Assembly (NCBI RefSeq): GCF_039534085.1
Contig: NZ_BAAAUT010000038.1
Coordinates: 1-64,000 of the forward strand
From: Planomonospora_B alba
GTDB taxonomy: Bacteria; Actinomycetota; Actinomycetes; Streptosporangiales; Streptosporangiaceae
Direction of reading: 5' to 3'
Length of the DNA stretch: 64,000 bases
The notes under the pieces are model-generated. The model did not search any database. It was not told where the DNA came from and worked only from the letters and a program-made list of their open reading frames with translations. The translations under genes and the position numbers were made by a program. Below are positions 42,977 to 49,988 of the stretch, piece after piece (the first letter of the stretch is position 1; each line of letters begins with the position of its first letter).

Positions 42977-44089
42977 GTGACGGGAATCGAGGGGTCGTTC
43001 TGGCGGACCGTCGCGGTCTTCCGCGTCGCCTCGCTCGTCTACGCCGCGGTGCTGCTGGTCCGCGCCGGAGGATACGCCGACCCGGCGCTCGGCTGGCTGG
43101 TGCTCGCCGTCATGGCCGGGTGGACCGCGGCGACGGTCTTCGCCTACTCCGTCGAGGCCGCGCGCGGCCGGCCGCTGCTCGCCGCCGACATGCTGGTGAC
43201 CGTCGGCTGCCTGCTGACCACCCCCGCGGTGCAGGGCGCCCAGCAGCAGGGCAGCATGCCGGTCACCGCCACCTGGATGGGCGGCGCCGTGCTCGCCTGG
43301 GGCGTGTACGGCGGGCGCCGGGCCGGCGCCGCGGCCGCCGCGATCGTGTCGCTGGCCGACCTGTGGACGCGCGGCGTGCCCGGCCCGGACTCCGGGGACC
43401 TTCCGGTCAACGGCACCGTGCTGCTCTTCCTCGCCGGCGTGCTGGTCGGCCACGTCGCCCGGCTGGCCCGGCGGGCCGAGGCGCGCATGCAGCAGGCGAT
43501 CGAGATGGAGGCCGCGGGCCGGGAGCGGGAGCGGCTCGCCCGCGGCATCCACGACTCGGTGCTCCAGGTGCTCGCCCTGGTCCAGCGGCGCGGCCTGAGC
43601 CTGGGAGGGGAGGCCGCCGAGCTGGGCAGGCTCGCCGGCGAGCAGGAGGCCGCGCTCCGCGAGCTGATCGGGGCCCGCCCGCAGCCGCCCCCGGCGGGCA
43701 CCGCCGACCTGTGCGCCCTGCTGCGGGCCCACGCCTCGGCCCGGGTCACCGTCTCCACCCCCGCCACCCCGCTGACGCTGCCCGAGCGGACCGCCCGGGA
43801 GCTGGCCGCCGCGGTCGGCGCCGCCCTGGACAACGTCGTACGGCACTGCGGCGACCGGGCCCGCGCCTGGGTCTTCGCCGAGGCCGACGGCGGCACGGTC
43901 ACCGTGACCGTGCGGGACGAGGGGCCGGGCATCCCGGAGGGCCGCCTGGAGCGGGCCGCCGCCGAGGGGCGGCTCGGCGTCGCCCAGTCGATCCGGGGCC
44001 GGGTCGCCGACCTGGGCGGGACGGTGACCGTGGTGTCCGCCCCGGGGCACGGTACCGAGGTGGAGCTGTCCGTCCCGGCGGAGACCTGA
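42977..44089 (+). CDS. MacS-like sensor histidine kinase (DUF5931 type)
   Basis: A 370-residue kinase with an N-terminal membrane domain of about five helices (residues 8-160; DUF5931-like) and a NarL/DesK-type kinase core. The phospho-His is in ERERLARGIHDSVLQVLALVQRRG (His about 193). The ATPase part has AALDNVVRHCGDRA, DEGPGIPEG and LGVAQSIRGRVADLGG. The GTG start is 7 nt after TAGGGT (42964-42969), with no Shine-Dalgarno sequence, so it is probably leaderless. In S. coelicolor macRS lies next to pfkA, as here. The cognate regulator is at 44893, separated by an opposite-strand lipoprotein gene. Confidence 0.9.
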   Translation: MTGIEGSFWRTVAVFRVASLVYAAVLLVRAGGYADPALGWLVLAVMAGWTAATVFAYSVEAARGRPLLAADMLVTVGCLLTTPAVQGAQQQGSMPVTATWMGGAVLAWGVYGGRRAGAAAAAIVSLADLWTRGVPGPDSGDLPVNGTVLLFLAGVLVGHVARLARRAEARMQQAIEMEAAGRERERLARGIHDSVLQVLALVQRRGLSLGGEAAELGRLAGEQEAALRELIGARPQPPPAGTADLCALLRAHASARVTVSTPATPLTLPERTARELAAAVGAALDNVVRHCGDRARAWVFAEADGGTVTVTVRDEGPGIPEGRLERAAAEGRLGVAQSIRGRVADLGGTVTVVSAPGHGTEVELSVPAET

Positions 44090-44132
44090 CGCCCCGGGCC
44101 GGCGCGGCGCCGTCGTGCCCGGCGGGCGCGGG

Positions 44133-44759
44133 TCAGTCGGTCCCGCCCTCCTGCGGGGCGGGCGACGGGCTCGCCTCCGTACCGGCGGGGGCGGGCGAGG
44201 CGGGCGAGGGGCTCACCGCCGGCGCGGCGGGCGAGGGGCCGCCCGGGGCCGAGGGGTGCGGGGAGGGCGAGAAACCGGCCCGTCCCGACGACGGCGGCAG
44301 GATCGGCACCTGGATGCGCGTGGCCCCCGCCTGCTGGAAGCGGAACTCCACGGGGACGAAAGCGCCGATCCGCAGCTGCCGGGTCGCCCCCGTCAGGGTG
44401 ACCAGGGGCTCCGGGCCGGCGCCGACGGCCTGCCGTACGGGGAGGTCGACGCCGCCGCCGGTCAGCTGCGCTCCCTGGAAGGCGTCCGGGGCGCTGACGG
44501 AGACGAGCCGGTCGGGGGCGTCCCGCTTGTTGATGAGGACGACGCGCAGCGGGGCGCTGGAGCCCGCCTCCAGGAGCTCGGCGGGGTCCCCTCCGACGAT
44601 GATGGCGTTCCTGATCACGATGCCGTCCTGGTAGCCGTTGCCCCCGTCGTTGGGGGCCAGGCGCTCGGCGTCGATCTCCGGGGCGAGCCGCGCGCCGCCG
44701 CAGGAACAGGTGGTCAGGACCAGCGCGGCCGCCAGCAACGCTCCGAAACGTCTTCTCAT
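44133..44759 (-). CDS. Lipoprotein, PCu(A)C/LpqE-like
   Basis: A 208-residue exported lipoprotein. The signal sequence RRRFGALLAAALVLTTCSCGG has the lipidated Cys at 18 or 20. The following beta-sandwich (about 35-150: IDAERLAPNDGGNGYQDGIVIRNAIIVGG, SSAPLRVVLINKRDAPDRLVSVSAP, LRIGAFVPVEFRFQQAGA) resembles the copper-chaperone-like LpqE fold, but the Met/His copper motif is not visible. The last 50 residues are Pro/Ser/Ala-rich. It lies between the MacS- and MacR-like genes on the opposite strand and could be a target of that system. Confidence 0.8.
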   Translation of the reverse strand: MRRRFGALLAAALVLTTCSCGGARLAPEIDAERLAPNDGGNGYQDGIVIRNAIIVGGDPAELLEAGSSAPLRVVLINKRDAPDRLVSVSAPDAFQGAQLTGGGVDLPVRQAVGAGPEPLVTLTGATRQLRIGAFVPVEFRFQQAGATRIQVPILPPSSGRAGFSPSPHPSAPGGPSPAAPAVSPSPASPAPAGTEASPSPAPQEGGTD

Positions 44760-44892
44760 GTCACTCCTCCCGGCTCGTCCGGATCCCTCTCCTCCTTCCG
44801 TGGAGGGGTATCCCGCCCCCGATCCATTTTTTCGTCACGCCCCTGCGCCTGCGGGCGGGAGCGCCGGGCGGAGGCGGTAATACGCTGGTCGG

Positions 44893-45531
44893 ATGCGCGT
44901 GATGGTGGTGGACGACCATCCGATGTGGCGGGACGCGGTGGCGCGGGACCTGGCCGAGGCGGGCTACGAGGTGGTGGCCGCGGTCGGCGAGGGGCGCCAG
45001 GCGCTCCGCGCGGCGGCGGCCGTGCGGCCCGGGCTCGTCGTGCTGGACCTGCGGCTGCCCGACCTGTCCGGGGTGGAGGTGGCCAGGGGGCTGGCCGCGG
45101 CGGAGCCGCCGCCCCGGGTGCTGGTGCTGTCGGCCAGCGGCGAGCAGGACGACGTGCTGGAGGCGGTCAAGGCCGGGGCCTCCGGCTACCTGCTGAAGTC
45201 GGCGAGCCGGGAGGAGTTCCTCGACGCGGTGCGCCGCACCGCCGAGGGCGACGCGGTCTTCACGCCCGGCCTGGCCGGGCTCGTCCTGGGCGAGTACCGC
45301 CGGCTGGCCGCCCAGCCCGCCCCCGCGCGGGGGCCGCGGCTGACCGAGCGGGAGACCGAGGTCCTGCGCCTGGTGGCCAAGGGGCTGTCGTACCGGCAGA
45401 TCGCCGAGCGGCTGGTGCTCTCCCACCGGACGGTGCAGAACCACGTCCAGAACACGTTGAACAAGCTCCAGCTGCACAACCGGGTCGAGCTGGTCCGCTA
45501 CGCCATCGAGCAGGGCTTCGACGAGTCCTAG
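44893..45531 (+). CDS. MacR-like NarL/LuxR-family response regulator
   Basis: A 212-residue regulator. The receiver has VVDDHPMWRDAV, phospho-acceptor Asp in LVVLDLRLPDLSG, Ser/Thr in VLSASGEQD and Lys in GYLLKSASREE. A LuxR-type helix-turn-helix follows (LTERETEVLRLVAKGLSYRQIAERLVLSHRTVQNHVQNTLNKLQLHNRVELVRYAI). It is the likely partner of the kinase at 42977. ATG 44893 follows TACGCT (44881-44886) by 6 nt without a Shine-Dalgarno sequence, so it is probably leaderless. The two divergent promoters (this one and the lipoprotein's) share a 133-nt gap. Confidence 0.93.
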   Translation: MRVMVVDDHPMWRDAVARDLAEAGYEVVAAVGEGRQALRAAAAVRPGLVVLDLRLPDLSGVEVARGLAAAEPPPRVLVLSASGEQDDVLEAVKAGASGYLLKSASREEFLDAVRRTAEGDAVFTPGLAGLVLGEYRRLAAQPAPARGPRLTERETEVLRLVAKGLSYRQIAERLVLSHRTVQNHVQNTLNKLQLHNRVELVRYAIEQGFDES

Positions 45532-45639
45532 GCGGGACTAAAGTGGCCCAGGCGCGGCGTTGCCTGTTGACGACCGCCCGCGACGCTCGGCGGCAGCCGT
45601 ACGCACCCTTCTCCCCGATGTCCCACCGGAGGTTCCACC

Positions 45640-46842
45640 ATGGCCCTGTCCGCACTGGGCGAGCCCTGCGTCCTGCTCAAGCTGGGCGAGGTCGTCCTGA
45701 AGGGCGACAACCGCGAGGTGTTCGAGCAGCGGTTGCAGGCCAACATCAGGGCGGCGCTGAAGGAGTTCGGCTTCAAGGTGGACGTGCGCCAGCGCCACGG
45801 CGTCATCGCCCTGTTCCTGCCGGAGGGGACGAGCGTCGAGACGGCCGACGCGGTCGCCGAGCGGGTCTCCTACGTGCCCGGCCTGGTCTGGATCCACCGG
45901 GCCTGGCGGGTCGCCAAGGAGCCCGAGGCGGTGACCAAGGCCGCGATCGAGCTGCTCGCCGACCGGGAGGACGTCAGGCGCGGCGTCACCTTCGCGGTCC
46001 GCTCCCGGCGCCGCGACAAGCGCTTCCCGCTGACCTCCATGCAGCTCGACCGCGAGGTCGGCGGTGCGATCAACGACACCTACAGGCTGCCGGTCGACCT
46101 GAAGAACCCCCAGCTGACCGTCTCCATCGAGGTGGACCGCGACGAGGTCTTCGTGCACACCGACGGCCTGCAGGGCCAGGGCGGCCTGCCGGTCGGCTCC
46201 AGCGGCCGCGCGCTGGTGCTGATGTCGGGCGGCATCGACTCCCCGGTGGCGGCCTACCGGATGATGCGCCGCGGGCTGCGGGTGGACTTCCTGCACTTCT
46301 CCGGCATCCCGTTCACCACCTCGGAGTCCATCTACAAGGCGTACGCGCTGGTGCGCGCGCTGGAGAAGTTCCAGGGCAGGGCGCGCTTCTGGGTGGTGCC
46401 GTTCGGCAAGGCGCAGCAGTCCATCAAGGCCTCCGGCCAGGACCGCCTGGCGGTCATCGCGCAGCGCCGCCTGATGCTGAAGACCGCCGAGGAGGTCGCC
46501 CACCGCATCCGCGCCGGCGCGCTGATCACCGGCGACTCCCTGGGCCAGGTCTCCTCCCAGACCCTGCAGAACATCACCGCCCAGGACGACGCCGTGGACC
46601 TGCCGATCCTGCGCCCGCTCATCGGCCTCGACAAGAGCGAGATCATCACCGAGGCCCGCCGGATCGGCACCCTGGAGATCTCCGAGCTCCCCGACGAGGA
46701 CTGCTGCACCCTGCTGGCGCCCCGCCGGCCCGAGACCGCCGCCAAGATCGACGACCTGAAGCTGATCGAGCGGCGGCTGGACGCCGAGGAGCTCGCCGTG
46801 CAGCTGGCCGACTCCCTGCAGGAGTACAAGCCGGAGGGCTGA
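45640..46842 (+). CDS. thiI: tRNA 4-thiouridine synthase ThiI
   Basis: A 400-residue enzyme. Residues 1-70 form the ferredoxin-like domain (LLKLGEVVLKGDNREVFEQRL), a THUMP domain covers about 70-180, and the adenylating PP-loop domain follows (LVLMSGGIDSPVAAYRMMRRG). There is no C-terminal rhodanese domain, so it belongs to the short class that uses another sulfur carrier. It adenylates U8 of tRNA for s4U synthesis. Cys in DEDCCTLL near the C-terminus may take part. AGGAGG-like GGAGG lies upstream of the ATG. Confidence 0.95.
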   Translation: MALSALGEPCVLLKLGEVVLKGDNREVFEQRLQANIRAALKEFGFKVDVRQRHGVIALFLPEGTSVETADAVAERVSYVPGLVWIHRAWRVAKEPEAVTKAAIELLADREDVRRGVTFAVRSRRRDKRFPLTSMQLDREVGGAINDTYRLPVDLKNPQLTVSIEVDRDEVFVHTDGLQGQGGLPVGSSGRALVLMSGGIDSPVAAYRMMRRGLRVDFLHFSGIPFTTSESIYKAYALVRALEKFQGRARFWVVPFGKAQQSIKASGQDRLAVIAQRRLMLKTAEEVAHRIRAGALITGDSLGQVSSQTLQNITAQDDAVDLPILRPLIGLDKSEIITEARRIGTLEISELPDEDCCTLLAPRRPETAAKIDDLKLIERRLDAEELAVQLADSLQEYKPEG

Positions 46843-46888
46843 GGCCCGGGCGGGGTCCGTTCCGCGCCGGGACGCCGCGCGGGCGCGC

Positions 46889-47173
46889 TCAGTCGACCTT
46901 GAAGGGGTCGTGCTCGGTGAGGAGCTTCTCCAGGCGGGCCTGGTCGACCCGGGTGGTCACCTCGGAGAGCTCCTGGCGGTCGCGCACGCACTTGGCCAGG
47001 GTGAAGGTCGAGGTGACGACGTACAGCACGCCGATGGCCAGGAAACCGCGGACCCAGGCGTCCACCGGCAGGTAGACCAGGCCGATGGCGACGGCGGTGA
47101 CGGACACGCCGAAGGAGATGATCGACTGGAGGTAGAAGGCGCTGGTGTTCTTGGGCTGGATCGCTCTCGTCAT
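46889..47173 (-). CDS. YiaA/YiaB two-helix domain membrane protein
   Basis: A 94-residue protein with two membrane helices (about 13-33 and 38-60: YLQSIISFGVSVTAVAIGLVYLPV and GFLAIGVLYVVTSTFTLAKCVRD), the YiaA/B hallmark. A charged C-terminal tail (RQELSEVTTRVDQARLEKLLTEHDPFKVD) is cytoplasmic. The biochemical function of the family is unknown. The ATG at 47173 lies close behind GGAGG; a GTG three codons earlier is the alternative start. It converges on thiI. Confidence 0.85.
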   Translation of the reverse strand: MTRAIQPKNTSAFYLQSIISFGVSVTAVAIGLVYLPVDAWVRGFLAIGVLYVVTSTFTLAKCVRDRQELSEVTTRVDQARLEKLLTEHDPFKVD

Positions 47174-47287
47174 GCCCTCCACGGTCCGGCACCGGGGCCG
47201 GTCCGGGCATCCGCGCGGATACTCAGCCGCGCCTGAGTAGGGCGGCCCGGCGCCGCCCGCGGGCGGCGCGCGCCTCCCGCGCGGAGG

Positions 47288-47318
47288 GAGGCCCCGCCCG
47301 GGACACGGACGGGGCCTC
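47288..47318 (-). terminator. Terminator after the small secreted peptide gene
   Basis: Stem GAGGCCCCG/CGGGGCCTC around a 13-nt loop, 40 nt beyond the stop of the peptide gene on the minus strand. Confidence 0.65.
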
Positions 47319-47357
47319 GCAGGTGCGTTGCGGAGAACGCCTCACCTCACCGGCGGT

Positions 47358-47576
47358 CTACCACAGGCCGTAGCCGCCGTTGGTGCCGGTGCACAGGTTG
47401 GTGTTGGCGGCACCCTGCGGGCCGGCCGCGGACTGGTTGGCGTTGTAGAACGACCCGCCGAAGCCGTAGCCGCCGAAACCGCCGCAGCCGCCCGCGGTGG
47501 CGGCGGACGAGCCGGCCAGCACCAGCGTGGTCGCGGCGATGCCGGTGAGCGCGATGCGAGACAGGATCTTCCTCAT
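47358..47576 (-). CDS. Small secreted glycine-rich two-cysteine peptide
   Basis: A 72-residue protein with a clear signal peptide (RKILSRIALTGIAATTLVLAGSSAATA, cut near residue 28). The mature part is about 44 residues, rich in Gly, Asn and aromatic residues (GGCGGFGGYGFGGSFYNANQ and NTNLCTGTNGGYGLW). The two cysteines could form one disulfide. GGAAA about 9 nt upstream serves as ribosome binding site. It resembles no family I can name. Chaplins are similar in size and cysteine count but have a different motif. It has its own promoter region with an inverted repeat, and a terminator after it, so it is a single-gene unit. Confidence 0.8.
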   Translation of the reverse strand: MRKILSRIALTGIAATTLVLAGSSAATAGGCGGFGGYGFGGSFYNANQSAAGPQGAANTNLCTGTNGGYGLW

Positions 47577-47719
47577 GGGACTGGGTTTCCTTTCTTCGTC
47601 CTGCCCTTGCGGGCCGGAACTCCGACTGCGACCGGTCCCCGTCCGCACCGCCCGGTGACGGAGTGGAACCGATCCCACACCCCTCAATACCCATCACTCC
47701 ACTCTTTGAACACACATAG

Positions 47720-47743
47720 TCACTGAAGTGCTACTAACAGTGA
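47720..47743. promoter_or_regulatory. Inverted repeat upstream of the secreted peptide gene
   Basis: TCACTG and CAGTGA flank a 12-nt spacer in an AT-richer stretch about 150 nt upstream of the peptide gene. Overlapping GTG/CAC direct elements are also present. It could bind a developmental regulator, but no specific consensus is met. The rest of 47577-47903 shows no convincing ORF. Confidence 0.4.
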
Positions 47744-47843
47744 ACAAGAGCGGTGAGTGCGGAAAAATCCGCCTTGTCCGTTCCTGTGTCCTCCGTCGGA
47801 GCGGGCCCGCTCCGGACCGCGACCGCACCCGCCGGAGCGGACC

Positions 47844-47891
47844 CGGCCTGGACCGAGGCCGTCCGCCCGGCCTGGACCGAGGCCGTCCGCC
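47844..47891. repeat. Perfect 24-bp tandem duplication after aroF
   Basis: The unit beginning CGGCCTGGACCGAGGCCGTC (24 bp) is present twice without a mismatch, 47844-47867 and 47868-47891. The block ends 12 nt downstream of the aroF stop. It may form part of the aroF 3' end or terminator, but no clean hairpin is formed. Confidence 0.85.
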
Positions 47892-47903
47892 CGCCGGGCC
47901 GGG

Positions 47904-48941
47904 TCAGGCGGAGGCCAGCGCGTCGCCGACCGCGGTCTTGCCCAGCAGCGGCGGGAGCTGGCGCATCACCCGGGCCAGCTCCCGCAGGTCGCCGTTGACC
48001 AGGGCCTGCGGGCCGTCGCAGAGCGCCTGCTCCGGGTGGGGGTGGACGTCGATGATCACACCGTCGGCGCCGGCCGCGATGGCGGCGCGGGTGAGCGGCA
48101 GCACCAGGTCGCGGCGGCCGCCGGAGTGGGACGGGTCGACGATGACCGGCAGGTGGGACAGGCGCTGGGCGACGGGGACCGCCGAGACGTCCAGGGTGTT
48201 GCGGGTGGCGGTCTCGAAGGTGCGGATCCCCCGCTCGCACAGCACGATGTCGAGGTTGCCGCGCTGGGCGATGTACTCGGCGGCCATCAGCCACTCCTCG
48301 ATGGTGGCGTTCATGCCCCGCTTGAGCATGACCGGCTTGCCGATCCCGCCCACCGCCTGGAGCAGCGCGAAGTTCTGCGCGTTGCGGGTGCCGATCTGCA
48401 GCATGTCCGCGTAGGAGGCGACCAGCTCGACGTCGTGGGCGTCCACCACCTCGGTGACGACCGGCAGCCCGGTCGCCTCCCGCACGCCGGCGAGGATGCG
48501 CAACCCCTCCTCGCCCAGGCCCTGGAAGGCGTAGGGCGAGGTGCGGGGCTTGTAGGCGCCGCCGCGCAGCAGGGTGGCCCCGGCGGCCTTGGCCATCTCG
48601 GCCGCCTCCAGCGTCTGCTGCGGGCTCTCCACCGCGCACGGGCCCGCGATCAGCGTCACCGTGCCCGGGCCGATCGGCACGCCGCCGACCCGGACCGTGG
48701 AGCGTTCGGGGTGGTTGTCCCGGCTCACCAGCTTGTAGGGCGCGGTCACCCGCATCACGTCGGCCACCCCCCGCATGCCGCGCAGGTTCAGCGCGCCGAA
48801 CTGCGCGACGTCGCCGACCAGGCCGATGATCGTACGGCTCACGCCCCGGCTGACGAACGCGCTGCCGCCCGCCGCGGAGACGACCTCCACGATCGCGTCG
48901 ACGTCTTCCTGGGTGGCCTCGGGGGCCATGACGATGACCAT
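47904..48941 (-). CDS. aroF: 3-deoxy-7-phosphoheptulonate synthase (DAHP synthase, type I-beta)
   Basis: A 345-residue enzyme. An N-terminal ferredoxin-like regulatory domain covers about 1-90 (MVIVMAPEATQEDVDAIVEVV...AFVSRGVSRTIIGLVGD). The KDO8P/DAHP synthase barrel follows: GPCAVESPQQTLEAAEMAKAAGATLLRGGAYKPRTSPYAFQGLG, MLKRGM and DPSHSGGRRDLVLPLTRAAIAAGADGVIIDVHP. It condenses PEP and erythrose-4-phosphate, the first step of aromatic biosynthesis. The ATG has AAGGAG upstream. A leader peptide and terminator precede it, so it is controlled by attenuation. It is type I-beta, not the mycobacterial type II aroG. Confidence 0.96.
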   Translation of the reverse strand: MVIVMAPEATQEDVDAIVEVVSAAGGSAFVSRGVSRTIIGLVGDVAQFGALNLRGMRGVADVMRVTAPYKLVSRDNHPERSTVRVGGVPIGPGTVTLIAGPCAVESPQQTLEAAEMAKAAGATLLRGGAYKPRTSPYAFQGLGEEGLRILAGVREATGLPVVTEVVDAHDVELVASYADMLQIGTRNAQNFALLQAVGGIGKPVMLKRGMNATIEEWLMAAEYIAQRGNLDIVLCERGIRTFETATRNTLDVSAVPVAQRLSHLPVIVDPSHSGGRRDLVLPLTRAAIAAGADGVIIDVHPHPEQALCDGPQALVNGDLRELARVMRQLPPLLGKTAVGDALASA

Positions 48942-48962
48942 TTCTCTCCTTGGGTGAACGCG

Positions 48963-49003
48963 GGAAACGAAAAGGCCCCGGGTCCGATCGGACCCGGGGC
49001 CTT
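48963..49003 (-). terminator. Attenuator terminator in the aroF leader
   Basis: On the minus strand, AAGGCCCCGGGTCCGA and its reverse complement form a perfect 32-nt palindrome (48972-49003), directly followed by a T-rich run (TTTTCGTTT). It begins 16 nt after the leader-peptide stop and lies about 20-60 nt before the aroF start. Inside it, CGGGTCCG (48989-48996) is exactly complementary to CGGACCCG in the leader peptide region (49055-49062), which could form an antiterminator. Confidence 0.85.
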
Positions 49004-49019
49004 CGTGTTCGCCTGGCTG

Positions 49020-49094
49020 TCAGCGCAGCATCTGGAGGCGGACGGTCCGACCCACGGGTCCGTCGCCATAGAAAAACCAGAACACGGTACGCAT
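49020..49094 (-). CDS. Aromatic-rich leader peptide of aroF
   Basis: A 24-residue ORF, beginning MRTV, with five consecutive aromatic codons FWFFY at residues 5-9 (minus strand 49082-49068), ending in TGA at 49020-49022. Such a run is the hallmark of ribosome-mediated transcription attenuation: shortage of charged tRNA for Phe, Trp or Tyr stalls the ribosome and changes RNA folding. No Shine-Dalgarno sequence is present; the -10-like TAGCAT lies 8 nt upstream, so the leader mRNA is probably leaderless. The terminator and a complementary segment follow. Confidence 0.85.
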   Translation of the reverse strand: MRTVFWFFYGDGPVGRTVRLQMLR

Positions 49095-49102
49095 CGCCCG
49101 CA

Positions 49103-49108
49103 ATGCTA
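49103..49108 (-). promoter_or_regulatory. -10 element of the aroF leader transcript
   Basis: TAGCAT on the minus strand, 8 nt before the leader-peptide ATG. No good -35 match is visible; the spacing to the start codon predicts a leaderless leader peptide. Confidence 0.55.
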
Positions 49109-49309
49109 GCGCACCCCGCCCGCCGCGGACCGTCCCGTCTCAGCAGGCGGACGGCGGCTCTCCGGTGCGGCGGCGCGCGGCCCGCACGCGGCGGCGCGCG
49201 GCCCCGGGGCCGCGCGCAACGGGGAGCCCGCCCTCCGGAGGCGGAACGGGCGGTGGCAGGATTGCCCCGTGCCACCGGGGAAACGGCGAGGGGAGTTGGT
49301 GGGGGAGTG

Positions 49310-49930
49310 ATGGTGGATCGGCCCGAGGATCCGCTGGAGGAGACCCGCCTGCCCCCGGGCCAGTACGTCCCGCGGGGGCACCCGGTGATCCACTACGGCA
49401 GGGTGCCGACGTTCCGCCCGGAGACCTGGGAACTGCAGGTCATGGGGGCGACCGCCTCGGGAGAGCCGTACCGCTTCTCCTGGCAGCGCTTCTCCGGGCT
49501 GCCCCGCACGACGGTCGTGGCGGACTTCCACTGCGTCACCAAGTTCTCGATCATGGGCTACGAGTGGTGCGGCGTCTCCGCGGCCACGCTGCTGGAGCTC
49601 GCCCCGCCCGCCCCGCAGGCGCGGCACGTGATGCTGTGGGGCGAGTACGGCTACAGCGCCAACGTCAGGATGAGCGACTTCGCCCGCGACCGCACCCTGC
49701 TGGCCGTGGAACTGGACGGCAGGCCGATCTCGCCGGAACGCGGCCACCCGGTGCGGGCGGTCGTGCCGCACCTGTACGCCTGGAAGAGCGTCAAGTGGCT
49801 GCGGGCGGTGGAGTACATGGTGGAGGACCGGCGCGGTTTCTGGGAGGAGCGCGGCTACCACAACGTCGCCGACCCCTGGCGGGAGCAGCGCTACTCGTAC
49901 CAGGAGGAGCCGGGCGAAGGCCCCCCGTAA
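49310..49930 (+). CDS. Sulfite-oxidase-like molybdopterin oxidoreductase (cytoplasmic)
   Basis: A 206-residue single-domain protein of the sulfite-oxidase Mo-binding family. The molybdopterin/cysteine motif is DFHCVTKFS (Cys ligand to Mo); MLWGEYGYSANVRM, HPVRAVVPHLYAWKSVKWLRAVEYM and ERGYHNVADPWREQRY are family-conserved. It lacks the haem domain and the signal peptide of YedY/MsrP, so it is cytoplasmic. The substrate is unknown. The start is ATG 49310 (4 nt after GGGGAG) or GTG 49313. It is divergent from the aroF leader. Confidence 0.9.
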   Translation: MVDRPEDPLEETRLPPGQYVPRGHPVIHYGRVPTFRPETWELQVMGATASGEPYRFSWQRFSGLPRTTVVADFHCVTKFSIMGYEWCGVSAATLLELAPPAPQARHVMLWGEYGYSANVRMSDFARDRTLLAVELDGRPISPERGHPVRAVVPHLYAWKSVKWLRAVEYMVEDRRGFWEERGYHNVADPWREQRYSYQEEPGEGPP

Positions 49931-49988
49931 GCGGGCCGGTAACCGCGTTCCGCCCTGCTCGGCGGGCGGCGTTGGCTACGGTTCCGGC

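Noticed and set aside
40706..44050. Minus-strand frame of 1114 codons opposite the lactonase, pfkA and kinase
   Set aside because: It spans three well-supported plus-strand genes and their promoters, so it is an artefact of GC bias.
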